This document shows positions 7,611 through 17,111 of a DNA stretch of 64,000 bases, piece by piece (the stretch's first letter is position 1; each line of letters opens with the position of its first letter). Under the pieces are notes generated by a model that made no database searches, was not told the origin of the DNA, and saw only the letters and a program-made list of their open reading frames with translations. The position numbers were made by a program, and so were the translations under genes. The DNA is from Verrucomicrobiota bacterium (GTDB taxonomy: Bacteria > Verrucomicrobiota > Verrucomicrobiia > Opitutales > Opitutaceae), in the NCBI GenBank assembly GCA_014584295.1, contig JACTNC010000059.1, positions 33,044 through 97,043 of the forward strand. The letters run 5' to 3'.

Positions 7611-9194
7611 ATGCGCATGAACACGGTGAGATTTCTGAGCTTTGCAGCGGTTTGCTTTTCAGCGTTTCTCGGGAGGGGCGCGAGGTGCATCGCATCGATT
7701 TCTTGCAGACCGGCGCGCCGCTTGTGCGGATTTGCGCTACTCGCCTGTGGATGTGCGGTTGCTGCAGGCCGGCCGCCCAACATCGTCCTGATTCTGGCGG
7801 ACGATCTGGGGTATGGCGACCTCGCCTGTTATGGTGCCACGGACCTCCGGACACCGAACATAGACCGACTCGCGGCGAAGGGCACACGTTTCACGAGTTT
7901 CTGCGTTGCACAGGGGGTCTGCACGGCCTCCCGGGCCGCGCTGTTTACCGGATGCTATTCCAACCGGGTCGACATGAGCGGGGCATTGAATCACCTCAGC
8001 CAGACCGGGCTGAATCCTCGTGAAACTTTGTTGAGTGAACTCCTGAAGCGCGAGGGCTATGCCACCGCGATCTTCGGCAAGTGGCATCTTGGTGATCAAC
8101 CTCCCTTCCTTCCGACGCGTCGCGGCTTCGACAGGTGGCTTGGCATCCCATATTCGAACGACAACGGCCCGCTGCATCCGGTCACGAAAAACCTGCCGGC
8201 GCTTCCCTTCTACGAGAACGAAACGGTCATCGAAAGAGACCCCGATCAAAGTCAGTTTACTCGTCGACTGACGGAAGGCGCGGTGGACTTCATAGCCGAG
8301 AATCGTGAGCGTCCGTTTTTCCTCTATGTGCCGCACATCATGCCGCACGTTCCGATTTTTGTGAGCGATCGATTCCGCGGGAGCAGCGGACGAGGGCTCT
8401 ACGGGGACGTGATCCAGGAACTCGATTGGTCGGTCGGGGAAATTCTTGGCGCGATCAAGAATTGTGGATTGGAGCGCGACACACTGGTTCTCTTTGCTTC
8501 TGACAACGGGCCTTTTCTTTCCTATGGAGACCACGCAGGTTCGTCCGGTCATTTGCGAGGGGGCAAACTGACGGCTTTCGAAGGTGGAGTACGAACACCA
8601 TTGATCGCGTGCTGGCCTGGGCGTGTTCCTTCCGGTCGAGTCACGAATGAACTTTTCTCAGAAATTGACCTGCTGCCGACGCTGGCAAAGTTGGCTGGTG
8701 CAGGGCGCCCTGCGCTGAAGATTGATGGCCTGGACTTGAGCACGTTCCTGCTCGGTCAGCGGGGTGCGAAGGGGCGGCGCGAGTTCTGGTATTACAATGG
8801 CGACGAACTCCACGCGGTTCGCCTCGGCAAATGGAAACTGCATCTGCCGCACGACTACCTTGAGGTTGCCGCGGAGCCGGGTCGCGATGGAAAACCTTCC
8901 AATTGGGGCAAGATGAAGCCGATGTCGCACGAGCAGTCCGGCATCCGCGGGATAGCGAGCCGCCATGGGTATCGCGTGGAGAAGATCGGGCTCGTCCTCT
9001 ACGATCTCGATTCCGATCCGGGGGAAACCCGGGATCTTGCCGCGGATCGACCTGAGGTCGTGGCCGAGCTGCAGGGCGTAGCCGCGCGGGCACGTGCGTC
9101 ACTGGGCGATACGTTGACAGGCGTTCCCGCCGCGGAAAAGCGGCCCGCGGGAGATGCGCGGGTGCTAGGGTCCGTTTCGACATCGGTGCGTTGA
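7611..9194 (+). CDS. Sulfatase, formylglycine-dependent (arylsulfatase-like)
   Basis: The product is a type I sulfatase that hydrolyses sulfate esters, probably on a glycan, in the periplasm or at the surface. The N-terminal metal site appears as NIVLILADDLGYGD. The C-x-A-x-R maturation motif CTASR has its Cys at about residue 104. GKWHLG and a downstream DNGP site complete the active centre. The N-terminus is longer than usual, and the LLAC box at about residues 43-46 could be a lipobox, so a later start or a lipoprotein form is possible. AAAGGA sits just before the ATG at 7611. It is the first of three tandem sulfatases; no maturase is encoded in the window. Confidence 0.93.
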   Translation: MRMNTVRFLSFAAVCFSAFLGRGARCIASISCRPARRLCGFALLACGCAVAAGRPPNIVLILADDLGYGDLACYGATDLRTPNIDRLAAKGTRFTSFCVAQGVCTASRAALFTGCYSNRVDMSGALNHLSQTGLNPRETLLSELLKREGYATAIFGKWHLGDQPPFLPTRRGFDRWLGIPYSNDNGPLHPVTKNLPALPFYENETVIERDPDQSQFTRRLTEGAVDFIAENRERPFFLYVPHIMPHVPIFVSDRFRGSSGRGLYGDVIQELDWSVGEILGAIKNCGLERDTLVLFASDNGPFLSYGDHAGSSGHLRGGKLTAFEGGVRTPLIACWPGRVPSGRVTNELFSEIDLLPTLAKLAGAGRPALKIDGLDLSTFLLGQRGAKGRREFWYYNGDELHAVRLGKWKLHLPHDYLEVAAEPGRDGKPSNWGKMKPMSHEQSGIRGIASRHGYRVEKIGLVLYDLDSDPGETRDLAADRPEVVAELQGVAARARASLGDTLTGVPAAEKRPAGDARVLGSVSTSVR

Positions 9195-9254
9195 TATCAC
9201 TCTGGGTGGTCAAAGTCATTGCGGTTTTGTTGACCCGGCCGCATCTTCCCTTGC

Positions 9255-11018
9255 GTGAAGAGATCCTGCCTTGCCCTGGCCGTGCTGATTGCTGTGTTCG
9301 CGCTGATGGGTCACTCGTCGGCCTTTGCCCGTCCGCCCAATGTCATCGTGATACTTGCGGACGACCAAGGCTGGGGCGACCTGGGTTTCAATGGCAACCG
9401 TATGGTTGCCACGCCTCAGATCGATGCGCTGGCGAGATCGGGGGCGGTGCTGGATCATTTTTATGTTTCGCCGGTTTGTGCACCGACGCGTGCGGAGTTT
9501 CTGACCGGGCGCTATCACACACGCGTCGGGGTTCGCGGTGTGCAGAATGGAAATGAGCGGTTGAATCTCGGTGAGCGTACCATTGCGGAGGTCTTTCGCG
9601 ATGCCGGTTACGCCACCGGACTTTTTGGGAAATGGCACAATGGCGGTCAGGGTCCGTATCATCCGAATGCGCGCGGGTTTGCTGAGTTTTACGGCTACAC
9701 TCAGGGACACTGGCCGAGTTATTTCGATGCCGAGGTGGAGCACAATGGCCGACGCGTGCGCAGCACGGGATACCTGCCGGACGACGTGACCAACCACGCC
9801 ATCGAGTTTATCGGGAAAAACCGTGCGCAACCCTTCCTCTGCTATCTCGCCTTGCCCACGCCTCACTCGCCCATGCAGGTACCGGACAAGTACTGGAAAC
9901 GCTTCGCCGATCGCGAAATTACCCAGACGGGCACTCCTCCGGCTGGCCAGAAGGAGGATCCGAATTTCACTCGAGCAGTCCTGGCAATGACCGAGAACAT
10001 CGACGACAATGTTGGCCGACTGCTTCAGAAGTTGGCTGCACTCGATCTCGAGCTGGACACGATCGTCGTGTACTTCAGCGACAATGGTCCGAACAGTTGG
10101 CGATGGAATGGAGGCATGAAGGGCCGAAAGGCCTGGACCGACGAAGGTGGAGTACGTGCGCCTTGCATCATCCGATGGACCGGCAGGATCCCGTCCGGGC
10201 ATCGTGTGAAAGGCATCGCGGGTGTCATCGATCTTCTCCCCACGCTTGCGGACATGGCGGGCATATCGATGAATTCGCGGAGGCCTCTTGATGGGGTGAG
10301 CTTGCGCACCTGTCTGGAAGAAAATGCGGCGCCGCCAGCCCGTCTGCTCTTCTCCGAGAATTCAGGCAAGGTCAGTGTCAGGTCCGCAACTCATCGCCTT
10401 GATGCGGCGGGTGAACTCTTCGATATGGAAATGGATCCGCGGCAGACAAAGAATGTGGCGGCGCAATTTCCCGAGGTCACTTCACGGCTGAAGGACGCGG
10501 TTGTGGCCTGGAAGCGTGATGCGATGGTGCCAACGAAGTCCGAGCGCCCATATCCTGTGGGTTTTGTCCCGCTGCCCAGGGCCGAGTTGCCCGCGGGAGA
10601 GGCGACTTCCGCAGGTGGCATCCAGCGCAGCGCAAAGTGGCCGAACTCCTCCTATTTCAAGGACTGGAAATCGATAGAGGACAGCATTACCTGGCCGATT
10701 GACGTACTGACGGCTGGACGCTACCGCATCGAGATTTATTACGCCTGCGCACCCGCGGATGTGGGCGCGACTGTGGAGGCGGCTGTTGGTCCTGTGAAGA
10801 TTAGCGCGAGGCTTGAGACGCCCAACAATCCTCCCCTTGTTGGCGCGAAGAATGATCGCGTGAAACGCGAGGAGTCCTACACGAAGGACTTCCGTCCCTT
10901 TGTTGTTGGTGAAGTCACGCTGCCAGCGGGCAATTTTAGTCTGACCCTGAGAGCAACAGACATTCCCGGGAAGCAGGTGATGGAAGTTCAGGCTGTGGCG
11001 CTCACGCTGCTGCGCTGA
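9255..11018 (+). CDS. Sulfatase with C-terminal beta-rich domain
   Basis: This type I sulfatase uses a GTG start. The signal peptide is about residues 1-26 (LALAVLIAVFALMGHSSAFA). The catalytic features are VILADDQGWGD, the CAPTR formylglycine motif (Cys about 75), GKWHNGG and SDNGPNSWRWNGGMKGRK. The sulfatase fold ends near residue 410. The last 140 residues (from about AKWPNSSYFKDW to the end) form a separate beta-rich, carbohydrate-binding-like module with YRIEIYYAC and LPAGNFSLTLRA segments. It follows the previous sulfatase after 60 bases and is probably co-transcribed. Confidence 0.93.
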   Translation: MKRSCLALAVLIAVFALMGHSSAFARPPNVIVILADDQGWGDLGFNGNRMVATPQIDALARSGAVLDHFYVSPVCAPTRAEFLTGRYHTRVGVRGVQNGNERLNLGERTIAEVFRDAGYATGLFGKWHNGGQGPYHPNARGFAEFYGYTQGHWPSYFDAEVEHNGRRVRSTGYLPDDVTNHAIEFIGKNRAQPFLCYLALPTPHSPMQVPDKYWKRFADREITQTGTPPAGQKEDPNFTRAVLAMTENIDDNVGRLLQKLAALDLELDTIVVYFSDNGPNSWRWNGGMKGRKAWTDEGGVRAPCIIRWTGRIPSGHRVKGIAGVIDLLPTLADMAGISMNSRRPLDGVSLRTCLEENAAPPARLLFSENSGKVSVRSATHRLDAAGELFDMEMDPRQTKNVAAQFPEVTSRLKDAVVAWKRDAMVPTKSERPYPVGFVPLPRAELPAGEATSAGGIQRSAKWPNSSYFKDWKSIEDSITWPIDVLTAGRYRIEIYYACAPADVGATVEAAVGPVKISARLETPNNPPLVGAKNDRVKREESYTKDFRPFVVGEVTLPAGNFSLTLRATDIPGKQVMEVQAVALTLLR

Positions 11019-11168
11019 TTTTGTGAAAACCGAATTGAATTGATCAACGGGCGCCTGATTCCGATTCCCGCCTGTTCAACGAGACGAAAGGAATGGTAAT
11101 CGCGGTTCGCGGAGAATAGGGTCAGTCTCGACGGTTGGAAATCCATCCCGTCATCCCCACCTACGACC

Positions 11169-12680
11169 ATGCGAATCCTCAAACAACTGTATCTGGCCGG
11201 TGCAATTGGCCTTGCTCTCATCTGTCACGCAACCGGGGCACAAACCGGCAAACCACTAAACATCCTCTGGATATTCGCGGAGGATTTCAGTCCCGATCTC
11301 GGATGCTATGGGACAAAGGAGGTATGGAGTCCCAATCTCGACCGTCTGGCTGCGGAGGGCATGCGTTTTGACCGCGCGTTCACTACGGCTCCAGTGTGTT
11401 CGGCGAGCCGTTCTGCGATGATGACGGGCATGTATCAAACGACGATCAATGCGCATAACCACAGGTCAAATCGCGGACCTGATCATCCCCTTCCTGAGGG
11501 AGTCAGGGTGATCACCGACTGGCTGCGACCCGCCGGCTACTTTACTGCAAACATCCGGGCGTTTCCCGCGCCGATCACGTTTCGCGGTGCGGGCAAAACG
11601 GATTGGAACTTCTATTACCCGGGCAAACCTTTCGACTCCGACCAATGGGCGGATTTGAAAATGCACCAGCCATTCTATGCACAGATCAATTTCTCAGAAA
11701 CGCATCGGGATGCGAAATCGACAATTGCGAGCGGCCGCGCTTTCCGTGGTCCGCGACGGGCGGATCCGGCAAAGGTTGTGATTCCCCCCTACTATCCGGA
11801 CTGTCCCGAAGTGAGGGCGGATTGGGCGAATTACCTGGATGATGCGTCAGCTCTGGATGTGAAGATCGGTGAGGTTCTTGCGTTGCTCGAACGCGATGGA
11901 CTGGCGGACAATACTCTTGTGATTTTTCAGGGAGATCATGGCCAGGCGCAGATTCGCGGAAAACAGTGGTGCTACGACAGCGGCTTGAGGGTCCCGTTGA
12001 TCATGCGCTGGCCGAAGGGCCTGCCTTCCCCGGCTGGATTCAAGCCGGGTACCGCAAGTGGACAGATCATCGAGGCAATCGATCTTGCGCCGACAACGCT
12101 CGCGCTCGCGGGTGTCTCAAAGCCCCCTGGGATGCAGGGGCGTGTGCTCTTTGGACCCCATGCGGATCCGGCCCGTGAACTCGCGTTCGGCGCCCGCGAT
12201 CGCTGCGATGAAACGGTCTTTCGTCTCCGGACCGTGCGTGATGCAAGGTACCGCTACATCCGCAATTTCACCCCTGAGAAAACCTTCTTTACGCTCAATC
12301 GATACAAGGAGAACCAGTATGTCGCCATCCCTGCAATTCGCCGTCTGCATTTCGCGGGGAAACTCAACGCCGCGCAGGAATTCCTATTTGCCCCGCACAT
12401 GCCTCCGGAGGAACTGTACGACCTTGAGACTGATCCCTACGAGATCAGGAACCTGATCGACTCGGCGAAACCTGAGCATGTGGCGGCGCTCGCACGGTTG
12501 CGATCGGCATTGGAGAAGTGGATTGTCGAGTCGAATGACCACGGGCGTGTCTTTGAGCCCCCTGAAGAGATCCGGAAAATCGATGATGAGATGGAGGCGT
12601 GGTCGCGCAGCACCTTTGGCCGCCGATTCAATGACAGGCCGGACAGCGATTTTCCGATAGGCAAGGGAGGCGCCGACTGA
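11169..12680 (+). CDS. Sulfatase, heparan N-sulfatase-like
   Basis: The 503-residue product has a signal peptide ending near ATGAQ. The metal site is LWIFAEDFSPDLGCYG, in which Ala-Glu-Asp replaces the more common Ala-Asp-Asp. The formylglycine motif is CSASR (Cys about 77). FQGDHGQ supplies the later metal ligands. The AEDFSPDLGCYG variant and overall shape resemble N-sulfoglucosamine sulfohydrolase-type enzymes, but the substrate is not certain. It is the third tandem sulfatase, 150 bases after the second. Confidence 0.9.
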   Translation: MRILKQLYLAGAIGLALICHATGAQTGKPLNILWIFAEDFSPDLGCYGTKEVWSPNLDRLAAEGMRFDRAFTTAPVCSASRSAMMTGMYQTTINAHNHRSNRGPDHPLPEGVRVITDWLRPAGYFTANIRAFPAPITFRGAGKTDWNFYYPGKPFDSDQWADLKMHQPFYAQINFSETHRDAKSTIASGRAFRGPRRADPAKVVIPPYYPDCPEVRADWANYLDDASALDVKIGEVLALLERDGLADNTLVIFQGDHGQAQIRGKQWCYDSGLRVPLIMRWPKGLPSPAGFKPGTASGQIIEAIDLAPTTLALAGVSKPPGMQGRVLFGPHADPARELAFGARDRCDETVFRLRTVRDARYRYIRNFTPEKTFFTLNRYKENQYVAIPAIRRLHFAGKLNAAQEFLFAPHMPPEELYDLETDPYEIRNLIDSAKPEHVAALARLRSALEKWIVESNDHGRVFEPPEEIRKIDDEMEAWSRSTFGRRFNDRPDSDFPIGKGGAD

Positions 12681-12744
12681 CCCAACACGGACAAATGGGT
12701 GCGCCGAGTGCCGCGTGACATCTGAGATTCATTCACCTCCTGCC

Positions 12745-13194
12745 ATGCAATTGAGTGACCTTATATCCATCCTGCAGGCTGCAGTCAGCCCGGTGGTTTT
12801 GATTTCAGGGGTCGGGCTGCTCGTCCTTTCGATGACCAACCGCCTTGCGCGTGTGGTGGATCGCTCGAGGCAGCTTGGGGCCGCGCGCCGTGGAAACTCG
12901 GGCGGCGAGCGGACAACCGTGGATGCTCAATTGTCGATTCTGATCCGGCGTGCACGCCTGCTACGGCGGGCGATCCGGTCATCCACCTGGTGCGTATTGA
13001 TGGCTGCGGTGTTGGTGATCGAACTCTTCCTTTCCGCATTTCTCCGATTCGACGGCACACTCATCAGCGCCTTGCTCTTTGTGTCGTGCCTGGTGTTTCT
13101 CATCGTTGCCCTCGTCAGTTTCCTTCAAGATATCAACCTTTCGCTTGTCGCACTCGATCTGGAGCTGCAAGCCTCAGGCGGATCTGTAGCATGA
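12745..13194 (+). CDS. DUF2721 family membrane protein
   Basis: The product has about 149 residues and three hydrophobic segments (ISILQAAVSPVVLISGVGLLVLSM, WCVLMAAVLVIELFLSAFL, LISALLFVSCLVFLIVALVSFL). The Arg-rich loop NRLARVVDRSRQL after the first helix is typical of DUF2721 proteins, whose function is unknown. ATG at 12745 was preferred over an in-frame GTG at 12715 because the family begins near the first helix. It follows the third sulfatase on the same strand, with no obvious functional link. Confidence 0.82.
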   Translation: MQLSDLISILQAAVSPVVLISGVGLLVLSMTNRLARVVDRSRQLGAARRGNSGGERTTVDAQLSILIRRARLLRRAIRSSTWCVLMAAVLVIELFLSAFLRFDGTLISALLFVSCLVFLIVALVSFLQDINLSLVALDLELQASGGSVA

Positions 13195-13358
13195 CTGATT
13201 TCAGGTCGGGCACGGAGAACTTCGGGAGGAGCACGACGAAAGGTGATTGAGTTTTCCAGCGTGGAGCTCTGGCGGGAACGAGATTTCAATCGTGCGCTCG
13301 ATGCTCTCGCTCTGCTCCAATTCTTGAAATGCCGCGGCGTCTGAAACTCCTCCGCAGT

Positions 13359-16300
13359 TCAGAACTTGAATGTGTTGGTGAGGAACACCTCCGTAAGCGG
13401 GGGGATGCGGACAACAGCGACCTGGCCGTCGGGATTGGTCCAGACTGGAATGGGATCGTCTGAACCGAAGGCGTCACGGATGTTGAGCTGAATTTTCCAA
13501 TCCACGCGGCCGTTCCAGATCTTGCGTTGATATCCGCAGAACACGTCGCCGCGAATCTCCGGCTCGGTAAAAAAGGCGCGGTCGAGCAGAGGCACTGGAT
13601 TGCCATCTTCGTTGGGTACCGTTGGATAGCCGGTTGCGACCGCGGATTGATACCTTGCAGCTCCGCCTAGATTGAATCCCTTAAGCCTTCCGCTGCGGAA
13701 CGTATAGTTGGCGACAAAATTTGCCCTGTATTTTCTTTGTTCGAGGGATACCGTCCCCTCTTTTGCAGCCTCCGCCGTTAGATTCGCAGTGACAGCATTT
13801 CGAAAGCGTGACGACAGCGTGTTGGGCTCGTCAGGGGAATCCGGCACATCCTTCACGTTGTACATGGGTGAGGCCTGCAGGATGGCCAGCATCTCGGCGG
13901 TGTACTTCTTGAGATCGGGCGCAAGGTTTGTCTGGATGGTCTCTTGCTTGGCGATGTTGAAGGCGAGGCGCAGATTGCGGGTGGGATTGGCGACGAGTTC
14001 CAACTCCCAACCTTTGGCAATGTAGTCGCTCGTGGCCACGAGACCGTCGATATTGCTGAAGCGAACCTCCTGCTGCCCGTTAACTGTCTCGATGCGGTAA
14101 TTGGTTTGAGATCGAATAGCCTCCGGTTGAAGGGTGAAAATGTGGGCGAGGATCTTGTCGAAGGTATTCAGACCCGCTGCAATGAGGCGCGGATCAAAGG
14201 CGGCGATGGCGGCCGCCTCAGTAGTAAAGGCAGGATCCTCCTTCCAGTTTGCGAATGCGGTCAGGTAGCGGTTGGCCCAAGTGTTCGGGAGCGTCACGAT
14301 TGAGTTACTCGAACTGTTGAGTACGCTGTAGGTAGAGCCAGTGGCAGCGGTCTCAAAAAAGTTCACCCTTGCGGAGTACTTACCCTTGAAAAGCTCAATG
14401 ATCCCGCCCCATTCCTTGGTTGTGCCCGACGGCGAAGGTAGCAGCTGACCATCGAGATTCCGGCGCGCGCCGGAAGGTTCGAAGTTTTCAGAGCCGTTCA
14501 CGAATAGTCTCAGCTCAGCATCGAGCGGAAGCTTGGGGAGCCATTTCTCAGGGTAGACACCTACAACGCTCCAGGTCACGGAGCGTGCGGTCTCCTTGGG
14601 ACCCACTGGTTCGCCATTGAGCTGGGTGCTTGCAGGATTCCACTCGCCATCGGGAAGGCGAAACTCCGTCGCGGGATCGTTGTCATTGTCGAGATCCACC
14701 ATATCATAAAGGGTCTGAGAATCCTTGCGCCAGCCGACGAGGCCCTTGAGATTTCCATCGAGCAGATCACTTTGCCAACTGACAATTTCCGAACTCAGCT
14801 TTGTGCGGTTGATGTTCTCGCTGCCGAGATACCGACGGACAAAAAATTCTGCTGTTCGGATCGAGCCATTGGCACCCGGTTGCCAATAGTACAGTTTATA
14901 GGTGTCGCCGTCGGACGGAAGATGATCCTTGATCTGGCTTACCCGGGCATCAAGAGGGTTGGATACCCCGAGAAGGTTGTCGCTCAGAAAGAAAGCAGTA
15001 TGGACGAGGCGATTTCCCTGGTTGATATTCTGATTGTTGACGAGGGAGGCGACATTCACCTGGTTGCTGTCCCAGCCAATATTGGAATTAGATGTCCTCG
15101 AATCGAAGCGGTGTCCGATATAGGAGCCGGTAAGTGTGTGTTTGCCGAACAGCCAGGCAACGGTCTTGTTGTCGAAGAGATCGTCCCCATTGAGCTTAAG
15201 GTAAAGCTGCATGCGCTCGGCATCGCGTTGGGTTCGTCGGACCCGCTCGGGCGCGCCACGTTCGCGCACCATGGCACGACCCGCGTTGGGATTCAGGTAG
15301 GCCTCCGGTGAACCGTCGCCATTGGCATCCGCGGCAACATAGAGCACCTGATTGACGTCCACGTTGATATCGGCCTGTCCGGTCCCGCCGCTTTGCCCTC
15401 CACCGAAAGGCAGCATGCTATCCTGCGTGTAGTCCTGACTATCGAAAGCGACCTCAAACCCGGCGCGGTAGTCCCAAAAGCTCTGCTCAAGCGCGATGTT
15501 GAACGTATCGAAATCGCGCCTTCGGAAGCCATTGTCTCCTGCGAGAAGGTTGTTGTAGTAGTCGAATACTCTACGATCGATTGATTGGGCCGTGAAATTG
15601 GGGTAGAAGGGCAGGCCAAAGAGATTTCTTGAGGCTGCGTAGGTTGTGTCGCCATTGACGCCAAGTGCTCTGCGAGCAGCAGCAGGTAACTGGCTGTACC
15701 TAAGCGTGCCCATCCCGCCCTGCAACCCATTCACGGACGAGGGCCCGCTTCCCGCGTCGGGATAGAAGAGCGCCATTTGAATAAACCAGGCTGAAATGTA
15801 GGGACCGTTGCTGAATCCACTCTGGGCATTGGAAAGTCGCCGGTCCACGATCCGCTGGGGAACAAAATTGCCGTTTGTCAGGAAGCCGGAGGCGGCACGG
15901 CCAGTGTAGGACTCGAAGTCTGTGTCGGAAGGAAGGCTCCACCAGTTGGTCAGGCCATCATTTGGAGGAATCTGATTTGGCGGATTGCCATCGGTCTCTC
16001 CATTTTCGTAGCTGCCACGGACAATCGTGTTACCGAGGAATGCACCCCTCTTCCCCTTGTGAAGGACACCTTCGAGGGCCAGATAGGCCCGCTTGCTGGA
16101 TTCAAATGCGGGACGCTGCCGAAACTCGGTGTTTTCATTGAGAGCGGCGAGGCGCAGCCCAAGCCTGCCCGGTACCAGTTCCTTGTTGATGTCCAGGGTT
16201 TCGCGGTGTGATCCGCGTTGTCCGAAGCGGAATGAGACCTTGTTGAAGTCGCGCCCGAGCACCGGCGCGATTGTGGAATTGTTAATGACGCCGCCTGCGC

Positions 16301-16883
16301 TTCCGATGCCGAAAAGCAGACTGTTAGGACCGCGATTGATCGTGATGCTCTCGGTGTTGTAAGAATCAAAGGGAATGTCCGTCAGGAAATAGTTTCTGGA
16401 AAGTTCGGCGCGCGCCAATCCCCTCACTCGTTGGTTTCCGTTTGGGTTCTCACGCTGATCGTTGGAATTGGGACGCCCGTCCGAGATCGGACTGCCAGCA
16501 AAGTTTCCGCCCAATCCGCCCACCTCCGTGCCTGTTGTGTAGGTGAGAAGGGTCTCTACATTGCTGGCACCTATGTCCTCCATGAACTCCTTGGTGACAA
16601 CGGATATAGCCGTACCGATATCCTTCAAAGGAGTGTTCAGTCGCGTGCCTGCCAGTGTGTTCGTAGCCGCATAGCCGTTGTTGGTATCCGTAGTGACCAC
16701 AAACGGACTGAGCTCCACAACAGATTCGGTTTCCTCTGCTGGTTGAGGTTGAGGGGCGCGCTGCGCCTGCAGCGGTGCGATCAAGGATGCGCAGACGAAG
16801 GGAACGAAGCGCCATGGATATGGAGATCGGCGGGAAGATGCGGAATTTCCATCCCGCGTGGTTGTGTTGAGGGCTTGTTTCAT
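13359..16883 (-). CDS. TonB-dependent outer-membrane receptor (1)
   Basis: This large outer-membrane receptor (about 1,174 residues) probably imports oligosaccharides using TonB energy. After the signal peptide comes the VELSPFVV segment, then the plug domain (LAGTRLNTPLKDIGTAISVVTKEFMEDIGA) with RGLARAELSRNYF and ITINRGPNSLLFGIGSAGG. The remainder is a 22-strand-type barrel ending in the terminal aromatic TNTFKF. ATG 16883 (MKQALNT) is favoured over an upstream in-frame start at 16907. It lies downstream of and co-directional with the LacI gene at 17112-18215. A perfect palindrome at 17012-17026 lies in its promoter region. Confidence 0.95.
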   Translation of the reverse strand: MKQALNTTTRDGNSASSRRSPYPWRFVPFVCASLIAPLQAQRAPQPQPAEETESVVELSPFVVTTDTNNGYAATNTLAGTRLNTPLKDIGTAISVVTKEFMEDIGASNVETLLTYTTGTEVGGLGGNFAGSPISDGRPNSNDQRENPNGNQRVRGLARAELSRNYFLTDIPFDSYNTESITINRGPNSLLFGIGSAGGVINNSTIAPVLGRDFNKVSFRFGQRGSHRETLDINKELVPGRLGLRLAALNENTEFRQRPAFESSKRAYLALEGVLHKGKRGAFLGNTIVRGSYENGETDGNPPNQIPPNDGLTNWWSLPSDTDFESYTGRAASGFLTNGNFVPQRIVDRRLSNAQSGFSNGPYISAWFIQMALFYPDAGSGPSSVNGLQGGMGTLRYSQLPAAARRALGVNGDTTYAASRNLFGLPFYPNFTAQSIDRRVFDYYNNLLAGDNGFRRRDFDTFNIALEQSFWDYRAGFEVAFDSQDYTQDSMLPFGGGQSGGTGQADINVDVNQVLYVAADANGDGSPEAYLNPNAGRAMVRERGAPERVRRTQRDAERMQLYLKLNGDDLFDNKTVAWLFGKHTLTGSYIGHRFDSRTSNSNIGWDSNQVNVASLVNNQNINQGNRLVHTAFFLSDNLLGVSNPLDARVSQIKDHLPSDGDTYKLYYWQPGANGSIRTAEFFVRRYLGSENINRTKLSSEIVSWQSDLLDGNLKGLVGWRKDSQTLYDMVDLDNDNDPATEFRLPDGEWNPASTQLNGEPVGPKETARSVTWSVVGVYPEKWLPKLPLDAELRLFVNGSENFEPSGARRNLDGQLLPSPSGTTKEWGGIIELFKGKYSARVNFFETAATGSTYSVLNSSSNSIVTLPNTWANRYLTAFANWKEDPAFTTEAAAIAAFDPRLIAAGLNTFDKILAHIFTLQPEAIRSQTNYRIETVNGQQEVRFSNIDGLVATSDYIAKGWELELVANPTRNLRLAFNIAKQETIQTNLAPDLKKYTAEMLAILQASPMYNVKDVPDSPDEPNTLSSRFRNAVTANLTAEAAKEGTVSLEQRKYRANFVANYTFRSGRLKGFNLGGAARYQSAVATGYPTVPNEDGNPVPLLDRAFFTEPEIRGDVFCGYQRKIWNGRVDWKIQLNIRDAFGSDDPIPVWTNPDGQVAVVRIPPLTEVFLTNTFKF

Positions 16884-17011
16884 TGGGGGGAATGGAAGGC
16901 CGCTCAAGATTCCCCATTCATCGGCAAACCTGTCAGTAGAGGGGGCCTGCCTCAGGGTGTAAGCGGGTAGGGAGGAGCGACACGAGTCTCAAACCCGGGG
17001 GCCCGTCTAGC

Positions 17012-17026
17012 AACGCATTTTGCGTT
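17012..17026. promoter_or_regulatory. Candidate operator palindrome upstream of TonB receptor 1
   Basis: AACGCATTTTGCGTT is a perfect 6-3-6 inverted repeat. It lies about 130 bases upstream of the receptor start and is followed by a second, imperfect GTTC-n8-GAAC symmetry at 17024-17039. The size and symmetry fit a LacI-family operator, and a LacI gene is immediately upstream. The assignment is by position and symmetry only. Confidence 0.4.
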
Positions 17027-17111
17027 CTATACGTTGAACTCCCCGGGCTGCACCACTATCACTGGTTTTGACAGGTTTCGAGGTAACAGACGGATGAATC
17101 GTCACTCCCGT

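Noticed and set aside
13195..13358. Possible short minus-strand peptide downstream of TonB receptor 1
   Set aside because: A 40-residue frame with a vague SRPBCC-like start can be read, but there is no start codon context or motif support.
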